Shown here: piece by piece, positions 1-23,254 of the stretch | How positions within the stretch are numbered: the stretch's first letter is position 1 | Layout of the letters: each line of letters starts with the position of its first letter | From: Cristatella mucedo | Taxonomy: Eukaryota > Bryozoa > Phylactolaemata > Cristatellidae | Direction: 5' to 3' | Assembly: GCA_009760855.2 (NCBI GenBank) | Contig: WPIO01000006.1 | Location: 4,351,001-4,415,000 of the forward strand | DNA: 64,000 bases | Notes under the pieces: model-generated | Database searches by the model: none | Told to the model about the DNA's origin: nothing | What the model saw: only the letters and a program-made list of their open reading frames with translations | Translations under genes and position numbers: made by a program

Positions 1-99
1 GAGGGAGATAAAAATTGTGAATCGAAGTAGACCAAGCACAGAGTCCTCAGTATCCAGCACCTTACAGGCTCCTCTGATGAATAATGCCTATTGACGTCA

Positions 100-420
100 A
101 TGCTCAGGAGTCTCCCACTGCGACAGGAACTAAATAATTGCAGTGCAGTGCAAATGATGCCTAGGCGATACGAGAGGCGCTCGAGAAGAATTCTGTGCCA
201 ATAGTATCAAACGCCGCCGAACCATCAAGAAAACAAGAGGAGACACAACCCAAGTCTGCATTCCTGCGAAGGTGTCATGCATAAGCAGCAATGCTGAATG
301 TGTGTAGTGATTAGCTCTAAAGCCTCACAGGAACTGACTTGCTAGATGCACGGTCTCACGCATCGACAAGCATGTAAAAGCAAATAACTATCGTCAGTGA
401 GCCAGCATACTAAAGCACAA
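100..420 (-). mobile_element. LINE family B reverse transcriptase fragment
   Basis: Minus-strand translation gives FLDGSAAFDTIGTEFF, the non-LTR retrotransposon LDLSAAFDTIDH motif. Stops flank it (TGA just upstream). Short and decayed. Confidence 0.6.
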
Positions 421-1699
421 ACGCGCCACCGATTAGTAGGACCTCTGGCTGGTACCATGCCCTGAATCATGCACAGATAAACACGCTGCTCATAGGTGGT
501 AAATGTGGCTGATCGTTAGGCAAAAAAGTTTGACATGCCAAATCCTGCCAGAGAGTAGAGTGCCCCAAACTCGAGTTCAAGTTTTATAGGTTCTTCATTT
601 CTTGGGCCTGAGAAAAAGTGACTGTGTGACTGCTAATGCTTAGCTGTCTGGCTAACGGCCGCATAAGAGCAAACTGGAACAGTCTAAACGGTTCTGTCTG
701 AGCTTGCAGTGACTTCTATGCTATCGATCATCTATAGTGCCTGTCGGCAGCAGTCTCAGGCGCACCGGGCTTGTAGGCTTACATTTAGGTGACTCAGGGT
801 ACTGTGGGCCATAAGTTCCTAGAAAGTTCTTGAACTCTACAGCTGCTTTGACCAGCACGGCAATCTGTAATGCCTGAGCTCGGTGTCACAATTTACAACA
901 CTTGCAAAGTCTGCCACAGCACGATACCACATCCATGAGCACCAAATGTCTGATAATGACAACGAGCAATCATTCCTGCCCGACTTCTGCTCATGCCTGT
1001 TCATCAGCTAACACTTCCCAAAGACTATGACAGATAACTAGCATATACATAGCTCTATATACCCAAACTTACTTCAGAAGCTATCCTGTTCTTGTTGTTG
1101 ATGTCCACGGCAAGAGCTAGCATGCTATTTCTGAATACCTTTGAAACGTATCTACAACATTACGACAGTAGCACATTAGTCAATAATAACTGTGCCTGAT
1201 AAATAAAGTTCCAATTAAAATATGAGCACAACAAAAAAGCAAAAAATAATAATTCAAAATTACAAGGCTACAATTGACAAGCGTAAAATCACGAACGTGA
1301 AGCTACTCAGACGTTGTGCAAAGTAGTACTACTATATCCCAACAGACTGATTCTACAATAACTGTCTAAGTTGATCATACATCAATAACCTGACAATGTC
1401 CAAGCAACAATTATTAAGCTCGAATTAGTGAATACCATATGAAATAAATCATGGCATCAACAGCCCTATCTTCCAATCCGGGTGCGAACCATCAAGGAAC
1501 AAACGGTGCACAATCAGCCTACCACAACTGGAAGGAACAAAGCTTTGCTTATAGTTTTCTATGTACATACACCTGCTGCTTTAACATACTGTTATATCAC
1601 TGCATTGGCTGAACTATGCTAACAGTAAACAATTCTAGTGCTTGGTATAGTAATAACAATAATAAATACTTCGAATATGCTGGAAAAGATGTGTGTCGA
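421..1699. other. No gene recognised
   Basis: AT-rich, no open frame over 60 codons and no convincing splice-bounded match to the RELCH HEAT region. Probably intron or decayed repeat. Confidence 0.5.
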
Positions 1700-2450
1700 C
1701 TGATTTGGGATAGCATGCAATGCAATGTATCTCCGTCTGTAACTCCACAAAGCCACAAAGACTAAGTAAGTGTTTCAGGAGTTTTCTATAGTGCAATCAA
1801 AGCCTAAGCGGCTTTTGGTATGCATTCGGTAGCCAACAGACTTCATCTCACGCAGCAAAAGTGAAATGATAAGCATAGCTGAGTCAGGTGGGTAGTTGAG
1901 GTAGGAGTCGCATGGAACTTGCAGATCGACACAGCTGGAAATGATATGTCTGCCGCAGGCAGAGTAGATGTCGTCTCAAACTTGCGGAAGTGAGATCCGT
2001 AGTCTAGGACTTTCGGAGCAAAAGCTTCTGTCGCCAACGGTCTTTGGGCAGAGGAGCAGAACAGCTAATTTGTTGTCCATAGAGAACCTGGGAGCATGAG
2101 AAGGATGAAACTGGTGCAGTAGTTCAGCTAGGTATGAAGGAGCCAAATCGTGGTGGGCCCTGTGGGTCAGTGAAGAACATTACTTGGTTTCAATCGGATT
2201 GATCAACCGGATGCTATCAAAGCTTCTTCAGCAAAGAAAAAACCCTCCGATTTTTTAAATGGCCTTGCAGCCATATTCATTACCTGCCACAGTGGCCTAG
2301 TGGCCTTTTTCGGCAGCCCAGTCAAAACGGAATTGCAATAATCTAGCCGAGACAGAACCAGGAGCTGCCCAATCTGAGACCAAAATAGCACATGCGAACA
2401 ATTTGCACAGAGCATATCCTACAAAGAACAGGTGGCTTGTAGTTCCTTTT
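1700..2450 (-). mobile_element. LINE family B 3' part, decayed
   Basis: Minus frames encode LVLSRLDYCNSVLTGLPKKA (RT thumb region) at 2360-2300 and ATEAFAPKVLDYGSHFRKFE at 2034-1970. Matches 52590-53170 and 56640-57290 along the same order, so one family. Confidence 0.75.
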
Positions 2451-2519
2451 AAATTATATCAAGTCAGGGGTAGTCATGGGCCTAAGCTCATGCCAGATAA
2501 GTATTTTGTCTTCCTAGAC

Positions 2520-2708
2520 CAATGGTTCTAAACCTGTGGTTCGTTCGACCCCTTTGGAGGTCGAACGACCCTTTCACAGGGGTTGCCTAAGGCCACCGGA
2601 AAACATGCATTTCCACATTTTGCACACAATAACTTTATGGTTGGGTGTCGCCACAACACGAGGAACTGTATTAAAGGGTCGCAGCATTAGGAAGGTTGAG
2701 AACCACAG
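2520..2708 (+). mobile_element. SPIN-type hAT MITE, copy 1
   Basis: About 190 bp, with ends CAATGGTTCTAAACCTGTGG and the reverse complement of CTGTGGTTCTCAACCTTCC. Internal GTCGAACGACCCTTTCACAG and GAGGAACTGTATTAAAGGGT are hallmarks of the SPACE INVADERS family. Flanks TCCTAGAC and TCCTGGGC form an 8-bp target duplication (6 of 8), as hAT insertion makes. It lies in or downstream of RELCH. Confidence 0.87.
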
Positions 2709-2837
2709 TCCTGGGCCTTGCAGGGAGTTGAATAGTGGCTGCACAGCACAATAAATATGAGAGAGGCTATCTTAAAGTCTGCTGGTGCTTGCTAGGAAGG
2801 CCAGCAAGCACATAGTAGCAGTACTCGACTGACACAC

Positions 2838-2954
2838 TGCTCAGATTTGAAGTGCATGCTCTTCATGACCCATGTCATTCGTTCGAGTCCTGCAGTGGGC
2901 GATCCTGTATTGCCTACTGCAAGTGGTGATAACAGCCATTAAGGCTATTATGTC

Positions 2955-2999
<45 letters not shown>

Positions 3000-3052
3000 A
3001 CAATAATGTACTTGATAAAGCACCCTCAGAGAACTTAATCTCGTTCTAGGCG

Positions 3053-3104
<52 letters not shown>

Positions 3105-3120
3105 GCTGTTGAATCAGCTA
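2838..3120 (+). mobile_element. tRNA-derived SINE (type I) interrupted by a LINE tail
   Basis: B-box-like GTTCGAGTCCTGC at 2881, then gcgatcctgtattgcc, gtgataacagccattaaggc and, at 3102, the family end ctgttgaatcagcta. Bases 2996-3054 are a reverse LINE family A tail flanked by (TA)n on both sides, so it appears to have landed in the SINE's TA tract. Confidence 0.6.
2965..3101. repeat. (TA)n microsatellites flanking a LINE tail
   Basis: Pure TA runs at about 2967-2995 and 3055-3101 with a 59-bp LINE family A tail between them. Confidence 0.9.
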
Positions 3121-3556
3121 ACCCTTTTTCAGCACCCCTAAAAGTCTAAAGCAAGCAAACGATAAAATCACTTCAAAACACCAGTGGTAGCGACCCCCAG
3201 GTCCACCAATCAGCCTGCTAAACTCACATGGCTTCAAACTTAATGTTATATAGACCTTACCACCCATCAACATGCACCAACCGAATCCCTCAGTAATATG
3301 AACAGTGGGATTGGGTTCGAGCATACCATTTGAAATCTCTTAAGGCGATGTTATGCAACCATACGCTGGATGCCACAAAGACTAGAATCTCGATAGCTTA
3401 ATCATTGAAGCACTAAGCCGGTAAACTGAAGTTTAAAGGATCATTTCCTGTTTCAGGCAAAAAATGTCAGTAGCACGAGGTACCAAAAAGGTGCCGTGGA
3501 GATTGCATGACGCCGAGCATCAAGCGAGAATTTCAGCAAAAATGCTGTACATTTAC

Positions 3557-15285
<11,729 letters not shown>

Positions 15286-15290
15286 CCTCC

Positions 15291-15301
15291 GGATCACGTG
15301 G
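15291..15301. promoter_or_regulatory. CACGTG E-box next to RELCH ATG
   Basis: A single CACGTG hexamer (15296-15301) lies 11 bases 5' of the RELCH start. No TATA box is evident. Weak evidence on its own. Confidence 0.25.
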
Positions 15302-15589
15302 CATTTTCGAGCCGTCGCAACTGAATGCTACTAGCGACTAGATCTCATTTTACGCTTACAATACCGCTAATCTTTCGAAGAAATACTTTTTTTATTAGCC
15401 TCTTAATGTTCTTAGAGATGGAGTTCGATAAAAAGTTTTGCTTAACGTGAGAAAGCTGCCTTTCTTGCGGCACACCATAAAACCACCGGGTGGGCAGAGT
15501 GACTGCCATCTGCTAGGTCTGCTGGGTTTACTTGGGTATGCGCTCAGGAATGTGTGGATGGGCTATCGCCGTATATTTGATATCACTTG

Positions 15590-15690
15590 CTTCCATCACT
15601 TTGAAGAGCGATTATTGTCTTCCTGCTGTAGGACTCGAACCCAGGACCTGGGCAGTAAGCGCTAGCCACCTCAGCTAAGATTACACTGCT
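15590..15690 (-). repeat. tRNA-like sequence, probable SINE relic
   Basis: gtaggactcgaacccaggac contains a reversed tRNA B-box (GGTTCGAGTCC type), followed by gcagtaagcgctagccacct cagc, a reversed A-box region. No cloverleaf could be drawn with confidence. Confidence 0.4.
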
Positions 15691-15944
15691 AAGAGTAGGC
15701 TTCTCTGACACATTTGACGATGCTCGCTACTAGGACCTGTCTGTGGGCAGCTGAACTTAATTGCTTCTCGATCTTCGTTTTCGATTTACTCTTAACTGAA
15801 GTCTGACGTGAAAGATTAAAACGCTCCTAAACTGCATGAACTCAATGCTCAGCCTTGCCTCCTTCTTTCATATCTCGTCAGCGCGGTGAATCTAGTGCTG
15901 TAGTGAGGAATGAGTTAGGAGTTTTGTTTGTTTAAACGCTGTTT

Positions 15945-16070
15945 ATTTGTGCTGCAGCTTAAGATAACTTAATCTCTTTCCATGCGCTTTACGCGTGCCG
16001 CAGGGCTCGAACCTACGAGCCTGGTCATTAAAGCCGAGCATCTTACACCCGGGCCACAACCTCCGAAGGA
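15945..16070 (-). repeat. tRNA-like sequence, probable SINE relic
   Basis: ccgcagggctcgaacctacg agcctgg then cttacacccgggccacaacc: the reversed B-box and A-box spacing of a tRNA-derived SINE. Confidence 0.4.
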
Positions 16071-17365
16071 TTTGTGTTTGCCTAATTGCAAACTTGACGA
16101 CTTGAGTCCAGAGAGTGGTGGTGAAATGTAAAGCATAACTAGAAGAAATCATTTCGAATAGATTCCGGATATTGAAAGGTCTAAAAGCGAGGTGCAGACA
16201 GTTAAACCGGCACGGGTTTTCAAGTACATCACAGTGAGTTTGAGAGAGGTTCCAGGCTTCTTTCGCCGGGAAACGGACCGCAGAGGACTTAAATACTCGT
16301 TCGCTTTCCCATCTCTGTCCAATTATGGATGAAGAGTTCGTTACAAATTTGCAAGCACGAGACAAATTCTGAGTCTGAATTATGCAACCGTATTTTTTCT
16401 CGAGGAAATAGACTCAAAAATAGTGCGTTTGACGGAGACTTCGAACATTTATTATTTAAGTACCGTGGGATAAAAAATTGGTTTATGACCCAGTCTTCCA
16501 CATTAACTTTCGCGATAATACATATCGCCCCGAAAGAATAAAGTCCACAAAAAGAGACGACTTGCAGACGGCATTCGACTCCGGTACAATCGTTTTATCC
16601 GTGATCAAATTTTAGGCTCCGCGATATTGCCTCTGGAAGTTGTTTGTCCCTAGCTGATTGCGTAAATGCGGAAGACTAACATCAACACATGCAAAACTAC
16701 GAAAGCGGTCAGATTCAATCGTGTTAACAAGTAGATACATAATAAATTCATAATACAGTAAACATTACTAGAGCTTCGTATTCACGGCCACTGCATTTCC
16801 GAATCCACATTCAATTATACGTCTTTCCTGCCTCCGCTCGGAGCTGCGAGAGAGGCACCACCTCTTCCTGGATGCGCTGGCCGCCTGCTAACTGTCTCCT
16901 GATCGTAACGTGCTTCTCGGCATAATTTGGTAACGAGCTTCAGTTCGTGAAAGAATTTTTTCCATGCGCGATACAATTGCCGCTACCACGTTCAGAATAA
17001 GATAAGCGGATGTCATTTCGCATTGACTCGTCTTGAGCGTACTTTGACGGTACGCGAATAAGGAAGCAGCACAGCAGAGGCGCAGTAAGACTTTTCGGCG
17101 CTCGGGGACAATGCTACAAATGGCGTCCCATCGCATGTCAAAAAATGCTGCAGAATAGCTCCACCACACAAGAAATGCAAAAATCACACGCTAGTAGGCA
17201 TGTCGAGTCGAGAAACTTGTATTCACTTTAATAAAGGTACTGGGTACCTATCACGACTTTAGCTCAGAGGAATGTTTTAGGCCGTGAACGTGGCAAACTG
17301 GTCTATCACAGCTTATAAGTCAATGTTTTCAAGGAACAATTCCAAACTGGACAGTCTATTTTACC

Positions 17366-18520
17366 CCATACATGCTCTCAGATAAGACAGGATTATCTTC
17401 AGCTTGCTAAAGGAACGTTCACAACTTGCAACTGATACAGCCATGGTGAGAACTACTTGCAAAGCAACTCTTAAATTAGGAAACACATCTTCTTTATAAA
17501 TGATTAGGAAAAATTTGAGTTCCAGTGGCGTATTTAGTGCCGAGTCGTGACTTGTGGCAAGAAGCGTTTTAGCAGTCACATATTTCGTTGTACAGCTATG
17601 GTACATCGACGTCAGAACACTAGAAGCCCTCACGATCTAGATATTGCTGGCAGAGTTTGGTCTGGTCAAGTGCCTTCAAAAGCTTCCCAACTTTCAACAA
17701 GAAACCAGATTTAGCATCAAGATCCGTGAGCCGGGTAAAGCATGTTGCAATTTTTTGCCGGAGATAGTCTAAACTGTCATTTGTGATTCTTGAAATCTCT
17801 TCCTCTGTCGTCAGACCAACATCTCGAGAGAGTTCTCGGCGCGTCTGTGTCCTTCGCTGGATTCTTTGTCCAACTGCAACTCCCCACAATTCACATCTCC
17901 TTTTGGCATCTAGTAGTGATTCGTGGCACTGGTCTTCTAGATGTTTTGAAAACTCAATCTCGAGAGAGGGAAAGAGAGAGAGAGAGGAGATCACAAGAGA
18001 CGTCTTTGAAGTTCATCCTTGGATCACACAGTCTTTTGTGAACGCCGTCAATCTTTCTTATGATGCTGTTCCAAGATGGAAACAGGGCCAAAAAGTTCAA
18101 AATGCAATGTAGGAGGCTGCCAGCTTCACTTCTCGTTTTGAGTGTTCCACTTGTGTCCTCAGACAGTTGCTCCAAAAGACCTGCAATGCTGTTCAGTCCA
18201 TAATTGATAGCTTTCACACAGCCTCCGCTCTTGCACTACTTTGTTGCTGCGTCGTGTTTGACAGTGATGGCTAAGACTTGTTCAGTTATTTCCACCTCAA
18301 AGTTACATTGAAAAGAATAAGCAGGTGCTCTCTGCTGTTCCAAAAAAAGCTATGACATAGGAATCTTGACTAGCAGCTTGACATCCTGCCAGGTTCAAGC
18401 TCTGGTAATTACGGTTTACAAAAATTGCCTTCTCATTTCTGGACAGTATTCTCTTTTGGACATCTTAAAAGTGGCCAGACATGACTTTTGCATGGTCGTA
18501 GCACAGCCAGCTAAATAAGC
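17366..18520 (-). pseudogene. hAT-type transposase remnant (ZMYM1/DUF4371-like)
   Basis: Minus-strand pieces in changing frames: near 18490-18380, HAKVMSGHF and VQKRILSRNEKAIFVNRNYQ SLNLAGC (family pattern Y-D-x-A-x-x-M-S-G, then A-H-x-L-N-L); near 17990-17640, a helical middle; near 17500-17366, FPNLRVALQVVLTMAVSVAS CERSFSKLKIILSYLR, the hAT C-terminal dimerisation signature. Frameshifts at about 18000 (an AG-rich patch) and 17630, plus a missing N-terminal zinc finger, show it is dead. Confidence 0.75.
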
Positions 18521-18944
18521 CTAGCGTGTGCGGTCTAACAGTGTGTCGGTGCTCGGTTATCACACGCTGGCGATTGCCCCTGACGCGGGGCAGCAGGCAG
18601 GCGGGGTCGCCCCTTGAAGTGACGCAGCCCGCCTGTGGCTGGCAGGATGGAGCGAGCAGATGGGCAGGGCATTCGGAACGCGGATGGAGAGGTGAACGGG
18701 CCGCGTGCTTGTTGCGCTGCGAGCGCCAGCCGAATGTAATACACGGTGGTTAAAGACCACTCGCCGTTTCCGTGTCGTCATGTGTGTGCCGCTAGAGCGT
18801 CGAGCTACGGCTTCGTCTAAGTTTGTAAATATGCTTAACTAGCCCAGTCAGCAATAGACAAGTCCACTGAAACAAGGACTGCTTGAAATCAAGATCGTAA
18901 TTCTCACATGAAGATGAAAAAGTTTGGAAAAAATATGCAGAATC

Positions 18945-19025
18945 GATTGTGTTTTTGGCGCCCCCTGGGCTTTGGCTCCCGGGGATTCGTTCCCCGTGCC
19001 CACCTTTTGCTACGCCTCTGCAGCA
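18945..19025. mobile_element. Possible DNA-transposon end
   Basis: The stretch ending ...CACCTTTTGCTACGCCTCTG reads in reverse CAGAGGCGTAGCAAAAGGTG, a terminus type seen in several hAT-like MITEs. The partner end was not found. Confidence 0.3.
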
Positions 19026-19369
19026 CATCAGCACAAAATACGCAACGCGTCGCATTTATTTAGCGACAGATAAGTCTAGCTGCCGAGTTTTATCTTTAAA
19101 TTGTAAGCGTGTCATTGCATGGGAAGGAAGGCTAAAGCTGGCAGTTTAAAGAGGTCTGGCTTACATATAAGCGCCTAGAACAGTCTGGCTGTGTTGAGCT
19201 TGTTTATGTGATTTCGAAATTTTGCAATATTACATTGGCGAAATTAAAAAACCTGACGGTGGAATGAATTTAAGCACCCAGTGGAAAGTAATTCTATAAG
19301 AGGAGACCCAGATTATATTCAAAAGCTGATGAAGGAGTTCACTTTTCTCTCATGTCCGCGTCTTAAATA

Positions 19370-20204
19370 TACAGCAGTACCTCGGCTTAAGAGGTCTCGA
19401 CATACGAGTGTTTCGAGATGCGAGCTGTCTCTCGGCCAATTTCTTGCTTTGAGTTCCAAGCTAAAATTCTGGTTACGAGCCATTTTCAGATAATCTACCT
19501 CTAGTTAACGCAGCGAACGTCACACAGCGTGTGGTTAGTCATGCCAATAAGGGTAGGGCAGAAAGCGATGTTCTGTTGCAAGACGCAGCCCTGCGACCCA
19601 GGTGTGACGCCAAGGGCAACCCTGTTTGCTCGTTCCCAGACAGACTTGAGCGAGCCATCGTGGTACTTTGACGTACAAGTTCGCCAGACTCCTGTGTTAA
19701 ATCTGACTACGGCAGGAACAGCTAAGTACGTACTGTCATCTATCTAGGCAATATTATCCCGTGAGAGTTCATCGCATAACTGGTAACAATCGGCGAGTCC
19801 GCGTAAAGGCCTTGCCAGTCAAACTGAAAGCGAGGAAAGTCCGGCGAAAAGGAAAAAAATCGGCGAACAGGATTCAGATATTCATATCAGCCTTACTCCT
19901 CTAACTCGATTAGCATCTTCAAGTCGTGTGATCTCCAAGTTACTTCTGTACATTAGGATTAAGAAGAACCGTTTATTCCAAGTCATTCTATTTTATTGTT
20001 TCTAAAACAATATTCGTTTTTTCTAAGTACATTTTTTAATTTAAAAACATGTGACAAAAATTGAAGTGTTGTTGTGGGGGACCGGAACGGATTAATCGCA
20101 TTTCAATTTATTTCAATGGGGAAAATTGATTTGACAAACGAGTAATTTGGGTTACTAGCTCTGGCACGGAATGAATTAAGCTCGTAAGCCGCGGTACCAC
20201 TGTA
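19370..20204. mobile_element. Non-autonomous TIR element of Tc1/mariner type (TA ends)
   Basis: The left end TACAGCAGTACCTCGGCTTA and the reverse complement of the right end TACAGTGGTACCGCGGCTTA match over about 20 bp. The subterminal GGAACGGATTAATCGCATTT and CAATGGGG motif is common in such elements. Flanking TA fits a TA target. About 835 bp; no transposase frame recognised. Confidence 0.65.
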
Positions 20205-20829
20205 CTAGAATTTTAAACTAAAAAAAGATAGTCCATACATTATGTAATATCGTGCAAGAAATTAAATCAAGCGAGCAGCAATTATCTACCGTACCTTAAT
20301 GTTTCATCTCGAGTGTTCGCATTTCAAATGAGTCTGCCAGGATATGCCTAGTTTCAAGACAGACGTACCAAAGTATGCATACTAGATCTCGCACATCTTA
20401 GCAGGCGTTTTCACCACAAAGGACTTTCTACCCTTTGTCTTGATAAATTGTTCACACATTAGGAATGTGCATCTACTAGAAGCTAACAACCTGTTGGCGC
20501 CTTGCATATCAAGTATGACTACTCAGCATTCTCGTACTCCACAAATAGACGCATTAAAAGGTCCGTTGAGCGCATCTGTCTTCGTGACACTTTAACAGAT
20601 ACTGCTCATTGATACTAGATACTTCATTATGTTCGCCTACGACTCACAAATTCGGTTAGCGGTTCAAGGCGAGCTATATGTGCGAACAAAATATTGATAT
20701 CATAATCACCACCACTTACGCAAAGTTTATTTGATAACATAGCGGATATGCATACATATATTTTTTTATGCATTATGGATTGAAAAACTTTGAACTCAAA
20801 GAAAAAGTAAATTGAAATCTGTAACCTAA

Positions 20830-21126
20830 TTAAAGGAACGTTAAGATTTTAACGGTTGTTTATACATATACGTTCTTTATGAATTCGGATTTAGCCTTAG
20901 CTTAAATCAATTGGTACAATTTGAGATAATCTTGAATAAAAAGTAGTTGGCAGTGATTTTTACTTGTAGGACACCCTTTAGCGCCTTCGTTTATTTCTTT
21001 CTTTATTTAAAGTATGCATCTACCGTAAATCAAAAGATGTGTTGGCGGAGACAGAATTTTCCTTAAATCGGACATTAAAATTCATATTGAATGATTTTGG
21101 CAGCGTCATGCTGTAGCATTGCATCA
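20830..21126. repeat. Dispersed repeat C, copy 1
   Basis: Collinear with 52310-52610: tacgttctttatgaattcg, then gacaccctttagcgccttcg, then gttggcggagacagaatttt ccttaaatc. Unclassified. Confidence 0.6.
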
Positions 21127-22840
21127 AAATGAAATGGTTAGTGCAATGAGGCCGAGTGGAAGGGCCGAGGCCCCGCGTTGGACCCCACGTAGGATTTTCG
21201 GTGCCAAAAAATAAAAAATGCGAGCGAGAATGAACTCAGCGTACGATCTGATGAGCCAAAAGGGGTGTTGATTTCGGTCAACAGGTTACAATTTCGAAAG
21301 GAATTATAGTTGCTTACGAAAGTGTGGGTATGTGTTGCCTTTAACAGGGCTTGCGGCCTTGAAGTCGAGCACGCAGGCAGATACACTTAACACAATTAAA
21401 TCATTTTGGAGCAAATCAAATCTGATAGGTTATCGAGATGGATATCTAAGTCGCCTAGAATGAGAAAACCACGATACCTGGCTCAAAGAACTGAGAAGAA
21501 ATTAGAAAAACCGGAGTTGAAGGTGCGATCGTCGAGACGAGGAGCAGCCGATTTTCACGCTCTCCGTGCTTAGTCCATGACTTGGACAACTGAGAGCTGG
21601 ACTTAGCTTGGATTAACAGACAGTAGTTCTCATATGCCACAAGACAGACGGCCAGCCCTGCTTTTCTGCATGCTTCGTCAAGACTACCCTTTGTATTCCT
21701 AGCAAGCTTTACGCTTGCAGTAACCCAAAGACTGTCCGGAGAGGACTCGTATTTAACATTGCGCAGTAAAAAAGTTCCGAAAAAAATTGAAAAAACCTAC
21801 TGCTTCCAAGACGAGTGGAAAAATACACCAGTGAGGAACTAATCAGCATTTCGAAAAGTGAAGCCTTTCCTCTACCGTTCGATCACCTAAGTTGCCCGGG
21901 CTGTACATGTATCTTTCTTGCAACAGGGCACACCGAGAGTGCGATGCCCCGCAATTATGGATGATGAGCTTGGCAGCCTAACTTGGATTACGAACAATGA
22001 ATTCGGCCGCTGAATTAGAACCGAGTTGCTGATGAAATAGCAGCGATAAGCCGAGGCTTATGAGCAGCTATGTTTATAAACAAACGAGATTATTGTCTGA
22101 CTTATGCTGTGGGTACAATATTTTAACAATGAAATAGGAGGGCCTGACGCCGCAGGGTTGCTGATCGGTGAGTCGTGGCTCTGGGCGTGAGCTGCGGTGA
22201 AACAGTTAATGGATCTGTTGGAAGTCGCCGGTCCTATCGGCCTAAGTATATAGCCCAGTGTTAGCGACTTCTTTGTATTCCGGTTGTTAGATTTGTGCGA
22301 GCAGTCGCGCACAGCAAAAGACGAATTAGACACCATTTATTATAAAATGGGAACCGGATCTGAGCTGCTACCGCGAAAGCTGATCAATTACTGCTACCTA
22401 CCCAAAAATTAGGTCCACTATTCTCGGCCATGAAGAGGGCTGTGGCTGGGTAAGTCGGCGGTCCCACAATATTGCCACGTTGTTGCTAGCACTGCGTGTG
22501 TCGTATCGAGCGCTGCGTCAATATCCTTGGCATATTGCAAGCTTATGGCCTTAGCACGTTGCACGCGTTGTGCCACTACCCGAACTAGTATGAGGGTCAT
22601 GCGGACGTAACTGCAGTTTACATTTTGGCCGGCAATTTCATGTGAAGGCAGGATTAGAAATATTGGCAATTTCTGGCAGAATAAGTGGCCGCACTTGAAA
22701 CGACGGGAAATGTTGTTCCGTCTTATCAAATTAGGGCTTGCTGCGACAATAGGACTACGAACGAAAGTTACGGGACAGGTTGAATCGGTAGTCATTCAAG
22801 TGAGAGTGAAATAAAAATACAAAATAGCTGGTATATATGT
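21127..22840. other. Intergenic, no gene recognised
   Basis: Short frames on the minus strand only (up to 125 codons at 22418-22795), with no family match. Confidence 0.5.
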
Positions 22841-22844
22841 ATAT

Positions 22845-22990
22845 ATAATTCATTTGTATAGCGCCCCAAGAGAACTAAATCTCTATACAAGCGCTTCACA
22901 TATGCCTCAATGCTCGAGCCCACGACCTCAGCCATACCTTAGTCGGGGCGAGCACCTTAACCACTGGACCAACCCTGCTCGTAAATTATT
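22845..22990 (-). mobile_element. tRNA-derived SINE (type II) with LINE-like tail, reversed
   Basis: On the minus strand: GGTTAAGGTGCTCGCCCCGA (A-box region), GTCGTGGGCTCGAGC (B-box region), then a tail equal in plan to the LINE family A 3' end (gcgct..agagatttagttctct tggggcgct). Confidence 0.65.
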
Positions 22991-23052
22991 TCAGGAAGGA
23001 AATTTAGTCTTGATGTTATTTAATTTAGCTGCAATTCGGGATAATTTGGGAT

Positions 23053-23054
<2 letters not shown>

Positions 23055-23116
<62 letters not shown>
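23055..23116. repeat. (AG)n microsatellite near the CDT1 promoter
   Basis: About 29 AG units ending 85 bp upstream of the first E2F-like site and about 140 bp upstream of the ATG. Confidence 0.92.
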
Positions 23117-23117
<1 letters not shown>

Positions 23118-23200
23118 TAGCGTGCGTACGTACCCATGCTAGCACGTAGTGAGATAACTCCCAGAAAGTGAAGCACAACATACCGCTCTGCAACTAGGGA

Positions 23201-23254
23201 GGCGGGAAGCTAGGCGTTGTCACGTGACACAACTGGCTTCTTTAGGCGGGATTT
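23201..23254 (+). promoter_or_regulatory. CDT1 proximal promoter: E2F-like sites and CACGTG palindrome
   Basis: GGCGGGAA at 23201-23208 fits the E2F consensus. A second GGCGGGA lies at 23245-23251, directly before the ATG. Between them is a 12-bp palindrome, TGTCACGTGACA (23218-23229), an E-box of the USF/MYC/TFE class. CDT1 is a known E2F target in animals, so the match is expected, but binding is inferred. Confidence 0.55.

Larger units (their letters stand above)
15302..17365. other. Spacer between RELCH and the hAT relic
   Basis: Two tRNA-like repeat relics (15590, 15945). The rest is unassigned; the minus frame at 15943-16365 crosses a SINE relic and is not considered a gene. Confidence 0.5.
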
